Source: Mucilaginibacter sp. JRF (lineage in GTDB: Bacteria > Bacteroidota > Bacteroidia > Sphingobacteriales > Sphingobacteriaceae). Taken from it: a stretch of DNA of 64,000 nt. Positions 7,971 to 17,600 of the stretch are shown here, in pieces. Where the stretch lies: the NCBI RefSeq assembly GCF_015223065.1, contig NZ_JADFBY010000006.1, positions 124,001 through 188,000 of the forward strand, read 5' to 3'. The stretch's first letter is position 1. The number at the start of each line of letters is the position of its first letter. The notes beneath the pieces were generated by a model. That model searched no databases and was not told where the DNA came from. It saw only the letters and a list, made by a program, of their open reading frames with translations. Both the position numbers and the translations under genes were made by a program.

Positions 7971-8052
7971 TTAGGGATAGAAGCGGATACCGGCCTGTGG
8001 CTAAGGCCTTGCAGGCGTATGAGCGGATAGCCCGGCCCGTAGGGAAACGCCC
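7971..8052. repeat. GC-rich structured intergenic element
   Basis: An 80-bp GC-rich block in an otherwise AT-rich gap. It contains AGCGGATA twice (7982-7989 and 8022-8029), each followed by CCGGCC or CCCGGCCC, and between them a GCCTG/CAGGC stem enclosing the palindrome AAGGCCTT. It is non-coding, and its look recalls dispersed intergenic elements of Sphingobacteriaceae. Only one copy is in this window, so dispersal is inferred from memory of the group, not shown here. Confidence 0.45.
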
Positions 8053-8123
8053 ACATTATTGTATAAACAATACTGATGGGCATGCGTTATTCTATCAATA
8101 ATTTACCTACAACGAAAAACATT

Positions 8124-8660
8124 ATGGATAGTATTAACGCCAATCAGCCCGAAGATAATATTGAGAACCTGGAAGGCAACGAAGCCTGGAAAAAACTTAA
8201 GCAGTTAGCCGAAAAGGCCGATACCTGCTTTTTTTGCAGTAACATACGCACAGGTTTACCTTTCTCAACACGCCCTATGTCGCCGCAAAAAATTGACGAT
8301 AATGGCGATATGTGGTTTTTAAGCGCTAACGACAGCCACAAAAACGTAGAAATAGCTGCCGATCCGTTTGTGCAATTGCTGTTTCAAAGCTCGGCATATT
8401 CAGGCTTTTTAAACGTTTACGGCATTGCCGAAATAGTAACCGACCGCAACAAGATAGACGAACTGTGGGACCCGATATTAAAGGTATGGTTTACCGAGGG
8501 TAAGAGTGATTCGCGTATCAGCATCATCAAGGTATCGCCAACGCAAGGCCATTATTGGGATAACAAGCATGGTAACGCCATTGCCTTTGTTAAACAAATT
8601 GCAGGCGCTATTATGGGTACTACAATTGACGATTCGATAGAAGGGGATCTGAAAGCATAA
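8124..8660 (+). CDS. General-stress-type flavin-fold protein (pyridoxamine-phosphate-oxidase-like)
   Basis: About 178 residues, with a split-barrel FMN-binding fold of the general stress protein 26 type. Marks are CFFCSNIRTGLPFSTRPMSP near the N-terminus, DNGDMWFLSANDSHKN in the barrel and SSAYSGFLNVYGIAEIV later. These proteins bind FMN or FAD and are stress-linked oxidoreductases; the physiological substrate is usually unknown. I chose ATG 8124 (MDSINANQPED) over the upstream ATG at 8076 because the extra 16 residues look non-coding and family members begin with a short acidic helix. It is monocistronic and converges on the gene at 8724. Confidence 0.78.
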   Translation: MDSINANQPEDNIENLEGNEAWKKLKQLAEKADTCFFCSNIRTGLPFSTRPMSPQKIDDNGDMWFLSANDSHKNVEIAADPFVQLLFQSSAYSGFLNVYGIAEIVTDRNKIDELWDPILKVWFTEGKSDSRISIIKVSPTQGHYWDNKHGNAIAFVKQIAGAIMGTTIDDSIEGDLKA

Positions 8661-8668
8661 TTAAACAA

Positions 8669-8702
8669 CAAAGGCGCCTGTAAAATATACAGGCACCTTT
8701 AT
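8669..8702. terminator. Bidirectional terminator between convergent genes
   Basis: AAAGGCGCCTGTA pairs with TACAGGCACCTTT around a short loop, flanked by A and T runs. It can serve both the gene ending at 8660 and the minus-strand gene ending at 8724. Confidence 0.75.
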
Positions 8703-8723
8703 TATTGGATAATTTTAAATTAC

Positions 8724-9833
8724 TTATATATGCAAAGTATCAGATAATAAATCTTGTATACTTGAAATATTCAAAGCTTTTTCAAGGAAACTGGTGTACT
8801 GGCTTTTCCATTTTATTAAACCGTAGTTTGATTCCTGGTAGCTTTTGTATGGCTCATCAAATAACTCATAAATACAGGCCACTTTAACATGTGGGTTTGC
8901 TTTGCATTTATTTGTAAAGTTTCTGATGAATTCCTTTTGATCTGCCTCGTTAGTTGAGCTTCCTGATTTGTATCTGAAATTATACTCAGTGAACCAGATT
9001 GGCTTGTCGGGGAATAACTGAGCCAATTTTACAGTAATGTCATCAATGTAATAAGGAGCTTTTACAACAGCCTTCTCCATATCCGAGTACCAGTTGTAGC
9101 CTACACGGTCAAACTTAACTCCATAGTCTTCGCACATTTGTAAAAAGCCCCAGTGTAACCAGCCTGCGCTGACGATGGTTTTAGCATCGCTATCTTTTGA
9201 TTTGATGCCTTCATCCATACCTTTTAAAAAGGCTGCTGTGCGTTTAAATTTCTCAGCATCATAATGTGAAGCTTTCTCGCCGGATTTGCCTGGATAAAGC
9301 AAGTCCAGTTCCTCATCATTACCTAAATTGTAGTAGGTGAAATTCTTTCCATACTTGCCGGCAAAATTAGCACCCAGGGTTTTGCCCATACTGTAGTTTT
9401 CTGACTCGGATTTTTTGAAGTCCAAAGTCCTTAAATACACCATCGGGAAAAGGCTCACACCTTTAGCGCGGGCAGCAGCCATTAAGGTTTCGAGATGAGC
9501 GGAAGCTGATGCGGTACCATCAGATTTGGTTTGCACGTTGATGCGGTAGTAGGCCATGCCCCGTTCCTTAAGCATGTCAACTTGTTTACTCCATGGTGTT
9601 TGTAAATACGGAGCATCACCCATGTGGCCATTTACACCCAATTTAAGGTTTGATTTTACTGATGATACTTTTGAAGTAGACATCAAAACATCCTTAGCTT
9701 GAGACATTGCACCAAGTGTAGGTGATTCGGGTTGTACCAATGTTTCTTTCTTGCACGAGGATGCAATTGCAGATAGGGCGAAGAGAAGCGCATACGCCGT
9801 TGCGCGGGGGTAGTGTTTAAGCATGTCAATCAA
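8724..9833 (-). CDS. Glycoside-hydrolase-like lipoprotein, paralogue 1 of 4
   Basis: A 369-residue lipoprotein (lipobox IASSC, Cys27) with a TIM-barrel layout of the clan-A glycoside hydrolase type: LKLGVNGHMGDAPYL at the start of the barrel, YYRINVQT, YNLGNDEELDLL (about 168-179), GYNWYSDM, then WFTEYNFRY with the putative nucleophile Glu283. Clan-A enzymes place the acid/base Glu right after Asn in strand 4. Here that spot reads Asn172-Asp173, with glutamates following. Paralogues are at 36422, 51927 and 53914; only the copy in the EPS operon keeps Asn-Glu. It may bind or cleave the polysaccharide made here; substrate unknown. Confidence 0.65.
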   Translation of the reverse strand: MIDMLKHYPRATAYALLFALSAIASSCKKETLVQPESPTLGAMSQAKDVLMSTSKVSSVKSNLKLGVNGHMGDAPYLQTPWSKQVDMLKERGMAYYRINVQTKSDGTASASAHLETLMAAARAKGVSLFPMVYLRTLDFKKSESENYSMGKTLGANFAGKYGKNFTYYNLGNDEELDLLYPGKSGEKASHYDAEKFKRTAAFLKGMDEGIKSKDSDAKTIVSAGWLHWGFLQMCEDYGVKFDRVGYNWYSDMEKAVVKAPYYIDDITVKLAQLFPDKPIWFTEYNFRYKSGSSTNEADQKEFIRNFTNKCKANPHVKVACIYELFDEPYKSYQESNYGLIKWKSQYTSFLEKALNISSIQDLLSDTLHI

Positions 9834-10224
9834 TTGTTAATAGTTATGCTAAGGACGTGAAAAAATGTGATTTTCTACAAACAAAACCGAAATTTGTTGC
9901 CACTTTCTCAATATTACTCGGAGTTTTTTATTTAACCTGTACGAAATACTCCTAATTATTGATAAATTTTAATTTTTGAACTTGGATCGTTTGGTGGGAA
10001 AGTGTGTAAATGTCTTATAAACAGTTAATAATAACAACTAATAGTTAATTTAAATTCAGCGAAAATAAGTTTCTGATGGGTTTTAAATATCTTTCAAAAA
10101 GCCTGTTGTTCTTAATTTTCACGCACATTTTCTCATTTTACCACATTATCAGCGCACACGGTCAAATGTGTGTGGGCTTTTGTTCCCTAAGTCGGATATT
10201 CGAACCAAAATACAATCATGACTT
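9834..10224. other. Divergent regulatory region ahead of the flippase
   Basis: AT-rich. It holds AAAGTGTGTAAA (9999-10010) and a terminator-like hairpin (10152-10181). A short frame at 10076 overlaps the flippase start and is judged non-coding. Confidence 0.4.
10152..10181 (+). terminator. Orphan terminator-like hairpin 44 bp ahead of the flippase
   Basis: GCGCACAC pairs with GTGTGGGC (one mismatch) around a 10-nt loop and is followed by TTTT. There is no upstream gene on this strand, so it may end a leader transcript or attenuate the flippase gene. Confidence 0.45.
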
Positions 10225-11712
10225 ATGGAAAACGCTTACAGCACAAGTGTTAATACTAATGATACGGCCATGATCAATGAGGCTAAAACTGATAAACAGC
10301 AAATAAAGACCGGCATTATCTGGAATGCTATTCAGCTCATTGTAAATCAGTCGTTCACCTTTATTGTTAAACTTGTACTGTTAAAGCTTTTATTGCCATC
10401 GCAATTTGGTATTATAGGTATGGCCACCGTTTTTTCAGGGCTAATGCAGGTAATTAATGATTTGGGTATCAATGCAGCGCTGGTACAACGTAAGGACAAG
10501 GAGCTAACACGCGCCCATTTTGATACCGCCTTTTGGACGGGCATTATATGGTCGGCAACGCTATATATTATTGTAAGCTTCGCTGTTGGTCCGCTGGCGG
10601 CCTACTATTATCATGAGCCAATGTTGAACACCATAATACCGGTGATCAGTTTAGCTATCCTGATAAACCCTGTAAACCTGGTACACAAGGCGCAGCTAAC
10701 CCGCGCCATGAATTTTAAACGCATAGCTCTTATTGATAATACAGCTAATATATTGGCCGGTATTACAGCTATCGGCCTGGCATTGGCTGGTTTTGGTATA
10801 TGGGCATTGGTGTTTAATACAGTTGCCATTTATGCTATCGCGATGCCATTGTATTATAAGGCTACCGGCTGGTTGCCAAAACTTCAGTGGAATAAGCAGG
10901 CATTTAAGGATGTTTTTGGCTTTGGAGCCTACACAACAGGAGCAAACGTATTCACTTACTTTTATAATAATATTGATTACCTGCTGATCGGTCGTTTATT
11001 AGGAGCGACCTTATTAGGTACCTACACATTCGCCTTTGTTGTTACCGATACCTTCCGTAGTCGTATTATGGCGGTAGTAAATAACGTAATGTATCCAATC
11101 TACGGAAAAAAGCAGGATGATCCGGAGCTGCTAAAACGATATTATTTACGTGTAGTACAGATCAACTGTTTATTCGTATTCCCTATCATGCTTTTCTTCA
11201 CCATTTTTGCCGACTCATTCATCCTGCAAATATTTGGTGAGAAGTGGCGCTCGGCCATTATGCCGTTAAGGTTCCTGTCAATTTCGGTAATGTTCCAAAT
11301 TATGGTTAGCGGTAACACCGCCCTCATACGCGGCTTAGGCAAACCAGGCCTGGATATGAAACTGCAAATGATCAAGGCAGCCATATTTGTACCAACCCTG
11401 GCTTATGCAACCATTAAATTCGGCATTATTGGCGCGGCTGTAGCTATTGTGTTCAACAAGTTTTTATTAGTGGTTATAGCGCAGTATACTTTTAAGTATT
11501 TGCTAACCATCAAAATATCAACTATGGAACTGCTGCAATCATTAAAGCCGTGTTTAATTGCTTTAGTAGCCGCAACAGGGGTGGGCTTATTGTCAAACTA
11601 CCTGCACATCACATTTTTTGTGGGTGCGCCACTGTTGTTTATAACATACTTCGCGCTTATATGGTTGTTTATCGGGAATGAATTAAAGCGCTTATTTTTA
11701 AAGAAAAACTAA
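10225..11712 (+). CDS. Wzx-type polysaccharide flippase, copy 1
   Basis: A 495-residue integral membrane protein of the MOP/MATE-fold polysaccharide transporter family with about 12-14 hydrophobic helices (for example IWSATLYIIVSFAVG, LAYATIKFGIIGAAVAIVF). The N-terminal stretch WNAIQLIVNQSF ... PSQFGIIGMATVF is typical of the WzxC-like branch. It should move lipid-linked oligosaccharides across the inner membrane. A close relative (39894-41372) lies in the main EPS operon and matches it along the whole length. It is followed 41 bp later by a pyruvyltransferase gene, probably co-transcribed. Confidence 0.85.
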   Translation: MENAYSTSVNTNDTAMINEAKTDKQQIKTGIIWNAIQLIVNQSFTFIVKLVLLKLLLPSQFGIIGMATVFSGLMQVINDLGINAALVQRKDKELTRAHFDTAFWTGIIWSATLYIIVSFAVGPLAAYYYHEPMLNTIIPVISLAILINPVNLVHKAQLTRAMNFKRIALIDNTANILAGITAIGLALAGFGIWALVFNTVAIYAIAMPLYYKATGWLPKLQWNKQAFKDVFGFGAYTTGANVFTYFYNNIDYLLIGRLLGATLLGTYTFAFVVTDTFRSRIMAVVNNVMYPIYGKKQDDPELLKRYYLRVVQINCLFVFPIMLFFTIFADSFILQIFGEKWRSAIMPLRFLSISVMFQIMVSGNTALIRGLGKPGLDMKLQMIKAAIFVPTLAYATIKFGIIGAAVAIVFNKFLLVVIAQYTFKYLLTIKISTMELLQSLKPCLIALVAATGVGLLSNYLHITFFVGAPLLFITYFALIWLFIGNELKRLFLKKN

Positions 11713-11753
11713 TCTAAAACAAAATACCCTCACTAACTAAAAGCCATTACTTT

Positions 11754-12887
11754 ATGACTATAGAACTACGCGGAGTAGAATTCGTGAACAAAGGAGCCGA
11801 GCTTATGCTTCGCGCCATTTTAGATCAACTCCGAACGCGATACCCCTCGGTTGTAATAATAATGCAAACGGGGTCAAAAACACCAAAAGAAAAATTAAAA
11901 GCCAGCAACATCGGTATAAAATTCAGCAGCGAGCAATCAAACCGTAAAGGAGCGATGATACCCGGCTTTATACGTAGAATGTTTGGCTACTATCTGGAAA
12001 AGGAAGTTGATGTTGTTATAGATGCCTCGGGCTTTGCCTTTGGCGATCAATGGGGAGCACAATATGCCGAGCGCAGGCTGGGTGCTCAAATAAGTAAATG
12101 GAATGCCGATGGTAAAAAGGTGATCCTGTTAGCGCAAGCGTTCGGCCCGTTCGAGGATGCTGAACTAAAAGTCGTAATGGCCAAAATTGTTGATAAGGCC
12201 AGCCTTATCTTCGCCCGAGAAGAAGAATCATACAAACACATAACTGGTGTTAAAAATAGTCCGATCATTAAACGATCGCCCGATTTTACTAACCTGATAA
12301 AAGGTAAAGTACCTGCTACGTTTGATAAGCAAGCGCATGAGGTAGCTATCATACCTAACTACAAAATGGTTGAGAGCAAGGCATCGGCACAAGGCGATTA
12401 TATTGAGTTTTTAAAACATGCCATTGCTACCACCCGCAACCTTAACCTTAAACCATACTTTTTAATACACGAGGGTAAAAGGGATGAGGAGTTTGCCCAC
12501 CAGGTAAACAAGATGTTGGATGTGCCGCTGGCCGTTATCAAGGAGGATGATCCGCTGGTTATTAAAGGGATTATTTCGACGGCGAAGTTCATTATTTGCT
12601 CAAGGTTTCATGGTGTTGTAAGCGCGCTGAGCCAGGGTGTGCCATGTGTTACCACAAGCTGGTCGCACAAATATGCTATGCTGGTAGCCGAGTACGATTT
12701 TACTGAAGGCCTGATCAATGATCTGAATGATTATACTACAGTTGATGCCTTAATACAAAAATTAGCTGTACCGGCTAACCGCGATGAAGTATCAGCACGC
12801 TTACTTGAGCGAGGCAAAGAGCACAAAATAAACTCGGCCAAAATGTGGGAGCAGGTTTTTGAACTGATAGATAAAAAGAAAGCCTAA
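11754..12887 (+). CDS. Polysaccharide pyruvyltransferase family protein
   Basis: A 377-residue protein of the WcaK/CsaB-type family. Marks are MTIELRGVEFVNKGAELMLRAI at the N-terminus (nucleotide-fold, with NKGAE), DVVIDASGFAFGDQWG in the first half and CSRFHGVVSALSQGVPC (about 282-298), whose Arg-His pair is a hallmark of the family. Such enzymes add ketal-linked pyruvate to sugars of EPS or cell-wall polymers, giving negative charge. There is no signal peptide, so it is cytoplasmic. Paired with the flippase at 10225, it suggests that a pyruvylated unit is built and then flipped. Confidence 0.82.
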   Translation: MTIELRGVEFVNKGAELMLRAILDQLRTRYPSVVIIMQTGSKTPKEKLKASNIGIKFSSEQSNRKGAMIPGFIRRMFGYYLEKEVDVVIDASGFAFGDQWGAQYAERRLGAQISKWNADGKKVILLAQAFGPFEDAELKVVMAKIVDKASLIFAREEESYKHITGVKNSPIIKRSPDFTNLIKGKVPATFDKQAHEVAIIPNYKMVESKASAQGDYIEFLKHAIATTRNLNLKPYFLIHEGKRDEEFAHQVNKMLDVPLAVIKEDDPLVIKGIISTAKFIICSRFHGVVSALSQGVPCVTTSWSHKYAMLVAEYDFTEGLINDLNDYTTVDALIQKLAVPANRDEVSARLLERGKEHKINSAKMWEQVFELIDKKKA

Positions 12888-12904
12888 GCAAAAGACAATA
12901 AGCA

Positions 12905-12943
12905 AAAAAAAGCAACCTGTCATGCCAACGGGTTGCTTTTTTT
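12905..12943 (+). terminator. Intrinsic terminator after the pyruvyltransferase
   Basis: AAGCAACC pairs with GGTTGCTT around a 13-nt loop, with A runs before and T runs after; ends the 10225-12887 unit. Confidence 0.8.
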
Positions 12944-13018
12944 ATTTTATGAGGTTGACACAATCAGGTGTGTCGATTATTTTTTCGAACTAACTTTATC
13001 TCGAGCCGTTAATTGGGG

Positions 13019-13396
13019 TTAATTAACGTGCAGTGATTGAGTGCTTTTGAAATCAGATTTTTTATTGAAGAATATCTGATGTTTATCGTAGGCTTTTTGC
13101 GCCTGATCAGCTTCGGGAAACAACAGATCATCAATTTCAAACAAACCATCCATCCAATCGCGGGCGTCCATTGCCGAGCGCCAAACTACATTGTCTAAAT
13201 TGGTGGCGTAAATTTCATTTTCGGCCAGGTAACGTGCATTGATCCATTCTTTTGAACGTTGATTGTTCAACACGTCGATCATGGCGTAGATCTGTTTCCT
13301 GACGTCGTTGCCAAAGCAATCAAACGGACTGCATTTAATGGCATTCAACTCAAGGAGTGTAATTGCGTTACTGATTTCTGTAGGGGTCATTTTCAT
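13019..13396 (-). CDS. Hypothetical cytoplasmic protein
   Basis: A 125-residue, mostly helical, acidic protein beginning MKMTPTEISNAITLLELNAIKC. It has no signal peptide, membrane helix or known motif. Aromatic and acidic residues cluster in the middle (NVVWRSAMDARDWMDGLFEIDDLLFPEAD). It is transcribed away from HTH copy 2 and the giant gene, on its own. The length and codon use look genuine, but I do not recognise the family. Confidence 0.55.
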   Translation of the reverse strand: MKMTPTEISNAITLLELNAIKCSPFDCFGNDVRKQIYAMIDVLNNQRSKEWINARYLAENEIYATNLDNVVWRSAMDARDWMDGLFEIDDLLFPEADQAQKAYDKHQIFFNKKSDFKSTQSLHVN

Positions 13397-13656
13397 TTAA
13401 CTTTTGAAGCTTATACATTTATACGAAGCAATTACGGCAAATGTTATACAAAACAAAAAAAAAACTGATTATTGTGATATATGAGTTATTAAAATTCGAT
13501 TAGTATGTAATTTTTTTACATTTTGGTTACGAATCTCTTGTGTAATAGCTTGGTTGAGTAAATTTTTGAACTGATATTTCATAGGTATTGTATTCCTCAA
13601 ATGTGGTTGTTAATCCACATTTGAGGCAAGTTTTTATATAGATGTAATAAATAAGA

Positions 13657-14028
13657 TCAGTCGTTATTAGCGTTCGGCTTTTTTTCGGTATAGCTCAGGG
13701 TATCTATCAATGCCTGGTTATACTCTTCGAGCAATGAGATATATTTATCTTTCCAGTTATTGTTTTGATGATCATCGTCTGAGGGTTGAGCTTTGGGTAT
13801 TAATGATTTTGGTTGCTCCGGAGGAGTAACAAGGTGGGGAAACTCTGCCGAGAAATCATATTTAATTGCAGCGCCTATTCGTATAATTATTTCTTTCTTT
13901 AATCGAGCCTGATTGAACCAGTTGTAAAATGTACGTCTGTTAATATTCATTATCTTAGCCAGATCGCTCAGGTTTACACCTTTGCGGCGAATAATATATT
14001 CAACTGTCTTTCCGTAATGATTATGCAT
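13657..14028 (-). CDS. Small HTH DNA-binding protein, family copy 2 of 5
   Basis: A 123-residue paralogue of the gene at 5264. It has HYGKTVEYIIRRKGVNL, the recognition helix NRRTFYNWF, then IIIRIGAAIKYDFSAEFPHL, a variable proline-rich linker (PPEQPKSLIPKAQPSDDD) and the C-terminal NNWKDKYISLLEEYNQ helix. It is divergent from the 1746-residue secreted protein at 14619, with 590 bp between the two starts, so it could regulate that gene. This is inference from position only. Confidence 0.7.
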   Translation of the reverse strand: MHNHYGKTVEYIIRRKGVNLSDLAKIMNINRRTFYNWFNQARLKKEIIIRIGAAIKYDFSAEFPHLVTPPEQPKSLIPKAQPSDDDHQNNNWKDKYISLLEEYNQALIDTLSYTEKKPNANND

Positions 14029-14307
14029 ATTTTTGCGATGTTGCCAATTTGTTTATAAATAATTTGGGTTTATGTAGCTTACTGTTCTAAAATTAGTCAT
14101 AAAAGGCACAAGGGCAAACCGTTAAGCTACGGTTGTTCACTACTACACACAAACTTTCACTTCATTTCATAAACCTATACTAAAACGTGTAGAGTATTGA
14201 TTATTATATATATGATATATAATAAATAAGTGTTTGAGTTACATGAGTAACCTTTTATGTTGGGTAACGTATAAGATATTAACTATTGGTAATAAAACAA
14301 CATGATT

Positions 14308-14336
14308 CCCGGCACGCTGCGCCGGGTTTCGCTTTT
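14308..14336 (+). terminator. Orphan terminator-like hairpin upstream of 14619
   Basis: CCCGGC pairs with GCCGGG around a 7-nt loop, followed by TTTCGCTTTT. It lies between a divergent gene and the candidate promoter at 14473, so it would end a separate short transcript. Confidence 0.5.
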
Positions 14337-14472
14337 ATATACCGGTACATCTGGCTCACCTTTTGGCCACATTTGTATATTGCTAACTTAAACTCTAAGT
14401 TAAATTAAATCACAACTTCTCAATTATCGCCACAAGTAGATGTGTAATCTTCATTTAAAGCACTGATAAGCA

Positions 14473-14480
14473 TACATTTG
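14473..14480 (+). promoter_or_regulatory. -7 box TACATTTG for the giant secreted protein
   Basis: An exact TAnnTTTG match about 140 bp ahead of the start at 14619. The -33 element is not clear. Confidence 0.35.
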
Positions 14481-14618
14481 TGTACTGTATTTTATGTTGT
14501 GCGATGGGGCCGGATAGTACGGCTTACCTTTCCGGCTTTCAGTTGATCGTGGTTAGCCTGCACTTGGTGTATCAATCTATCTATTTAATTCATATAATTT
14601 AATTTAAGTTGTTTTACC

Positions 14619-17600
14619 ATGAATAAACTACTTATAGGTATGCTTATGTTGTTAGGTTATCAGCAAGGTTTTTCAAAACCTGTGTTGAATGCCGCAACTC
14701 AGGCAATACCTGATACTTGCAGCCCGGTAAGTACGCTGCCATGTTCGGCACTTAAACCTACCTTACCTTATCAGCTTAATTTTGACGCGGCGGTTCCAAA
14801 CACCATTCTTGATAAGAACCAGGTTGGAACCGGCTTCACCACGGTTAACACCTACTCAGGTACCCGCATCTCAACCGATCCTAAAATTTACGACGCTAAA
14901 GTACCAGGCTATGTGCCTTCAAAAATTACTGTTACCGGCGGGCGTTTACAGATAGTAGCCGGTAAAGGGATAGATTACCTGTCAAACAATAATATGCTCA
15001 ATACTTTGGGTATACAGGTTAGCGCGGCAAAAAGGTTAATGCTCGAGGTAAAACTCATCAATCCGTTTTATGGCGAGCAATCGCAACAAGCCGGTTTATG
15101 GTATGGCCTTAACGATAAAACATTTATAAAACTGGGGGTTACAGGTAACAAAGTAGAGCTTCGTAGGGAGATAAATGATGTAACCAGTACCAATACAACA
15201 AGTACTAATCAAGACAGACGCATTACCGGAGTTATTTCCGGTTTAAATACTAAAACCGTTTCGTTGCGTTTGGTTATTGACTCAGCCATGCAAACGGTAG
15301 ATGGCTATTACTCAACAGATGGTGTTAACTACATTAATGCAGGCTCTGTTGGTTACCCGTTGGCCAGTGTAAGTTTGCAGGGTACCGGTTTAACATCGGG
15401 TACACTTTACGCGGGCATATTCTCAACTTACCGTAGTGGTGCAAGCGCTGTAACATATACTTATGATGACTTTACTGTAAGCTCTTTAACTACAACTGGT
15501 TTTACTGGTTGCTCGCCATTAAGTACAATACCCTGCCAAAACTTAGATGTACAATTACCATTTAGTTTAAGCTTTGATGCATCAGTTAACAACAGTATTC
15601 AGGATAAAAATGGTTTGGGTACAGGTTTTACTACAGTAAATCCGTATTCAAAAGCACGATTTAACATTGATGGTAAGCCAAAATTGACTCAAGTGCCCGG
15701 TTATGAGCAAGATAATATTAATTTAGTTAATGGGCACTTGCAATTAACTACCAACAAAGGTAATGATTATACAACTAATAACAGTCAGCTTAACGTTTTA
15801 GGTGCGCGCATCAATGCTTATGGAAAAACACAAGTTGATTTGCGGATGATCAACCCATATAATGGTAATGCTGAACAGCAAGGCGGTATATGGTATGGTT
15901 TTAACGATAAAACATTTATAAAACTCAGTATAAAAGCTAATAAAGTTGAGTTGCGAAAAGAGGTGAATGATGTTACCAACAATGGTAGTGATTATGTTAG
16001 GGTAACTGCAGTAATACCTAACCTCAACACCAAAACTGTCGATTTAAGGTTGATAGTGGATGATGCATCGCAAACCGCGGAAGGATTTTACTCGATTGAC
16101 GGCGGGAATATTTATACAAGTACAGGTGCTACTGGATACACTTCGACAACGCTATCAATTGCAGGTACCGGTTTAGGCAACGGTACCTTGTTTGCTGGTT
16201 TGTACGGAACATACCGTAATGGTACAGTGCCTTTTGTATACACCTTTGATGATTTCAAAATATCAAGACCGCAGCCTCCGATACCAACTTTGGCGTTGAC
16301 TAAGGATACCTTGCATTTTACCGTGATAAAAGGCGGACAAATATTGCCCGATTCGGTAGGTATATCGGCTAATACAGCGTTGAACTCGTATACTATAGAG
16401 AAAACTGAAGCTCCGTGGCTTACGCTGCCTACCAACCTCACTAATAATTTAGTGTTTGGAGTTGGCAATATCAGCTCGAGCCTGGCAGTGGGTGATCATC
16501 AGGCGCTGGTGACTTTCCGCTCCGAAGGGTTTACACCTAAAAGCCTGCTGATCGATCTGTCGGTTATTGAACCGCTAACGCCAAAGGTGATGAATGTGAA
16601 TTTTCAGGATGAACAGACCACACCGCCTTTGGATTATATGATAGATTATGGGCAGGCCTATGGCGAAAGGATAGGGCGGCAGCAGCAGTCGGGCTTTACA
16701 TATGGTTGGCGCAAAAAATCCGACGGTACTCCGCTTAGTTTGGTAGGTAACGGCAGGGTACGTACCTTGCCCGAAGATATTTTGTTAGCTACCGTAATGC
16801 ACATGCAGGCCAATCATATTACAAGTAGCTTTACCGGTGTGAAAACTGAGGGCTACTGGGAAATGGCCGTGCCTAACGGAAATTATAATGTAACCGTAAG
16901 TGTAGGCGATGGTAGTGTTGGTGCCGCTGTTGAAAAGCACACCATAAATATTGAAGGTATAAACGCTATCAATAGTTTTATACCTCAAGGTAAGGCAGGC
17001 GACAATGGTCGTTTTTCAACCAGAACAATCAACGTTAATGTGGCCGATGAAAGGCTGACCATTGATGCTACCGGCGGAACAAACACTAAAATAACTTACG
17101 CCTCAATAGCGCCGGTGAGTACAGCGCCTTATTTATATACGGATCTGAAAAGCCAGAACATCGTACTCAGAAAAGGGGCTGATAGTGTGAGCTCATTCAA
17201 ATTAGTGATCGGCAACTCAGCCAACGCTAATTTAAATTACGATATACAAACAATATACGAGGGAGCAAACACCGGATGGTTATCAGTCACTAATAGCCAA
17301 AGTGGTAAACAGTTAACTAAAGTATTTAACTATGCGGCAGCAAATAATCTGCCTTATGGTACCTATTATGCTACGTTAAAAATAACTGCCGCTAACTATA
17401 CAAGTACTATATTAAAGGTTCAGTTAAACGTGGTTGATGGCCAGCGCCCTTATGTAAAAGGCTCAAACCCTCCAAATGGCGCTACCAATGTAAGCCTTAC
17501 AACATCAAGTGTGTCAGCAAATTATTTACATGTGCCGGTTGTTGAAGGGTATAAAGGTGGAGTAGATAATGAAACCATTGATAGTACCACTGTAAGGTTT

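Larger units (their letters stand above)
14029..14618. other. Long divergent region ahead of the giant secreted protein
   Basis: Non-coding, 590 bp. It contains a CCCGGC/GCCGGG hairpin with a T-rich tail (14308-14336) and, downstream of it, an exact TAnnTTTG box (14473-14480). No open frame. Confidence 0.45.

Noticed and set aside
10076..10273. A 65-codon frame with a hydrophobic start ahead of the flippase
   Set aside because: It overlaps the flippase start in another frame, runs through the hairpin at 10152 and lacks any recognisable motif.
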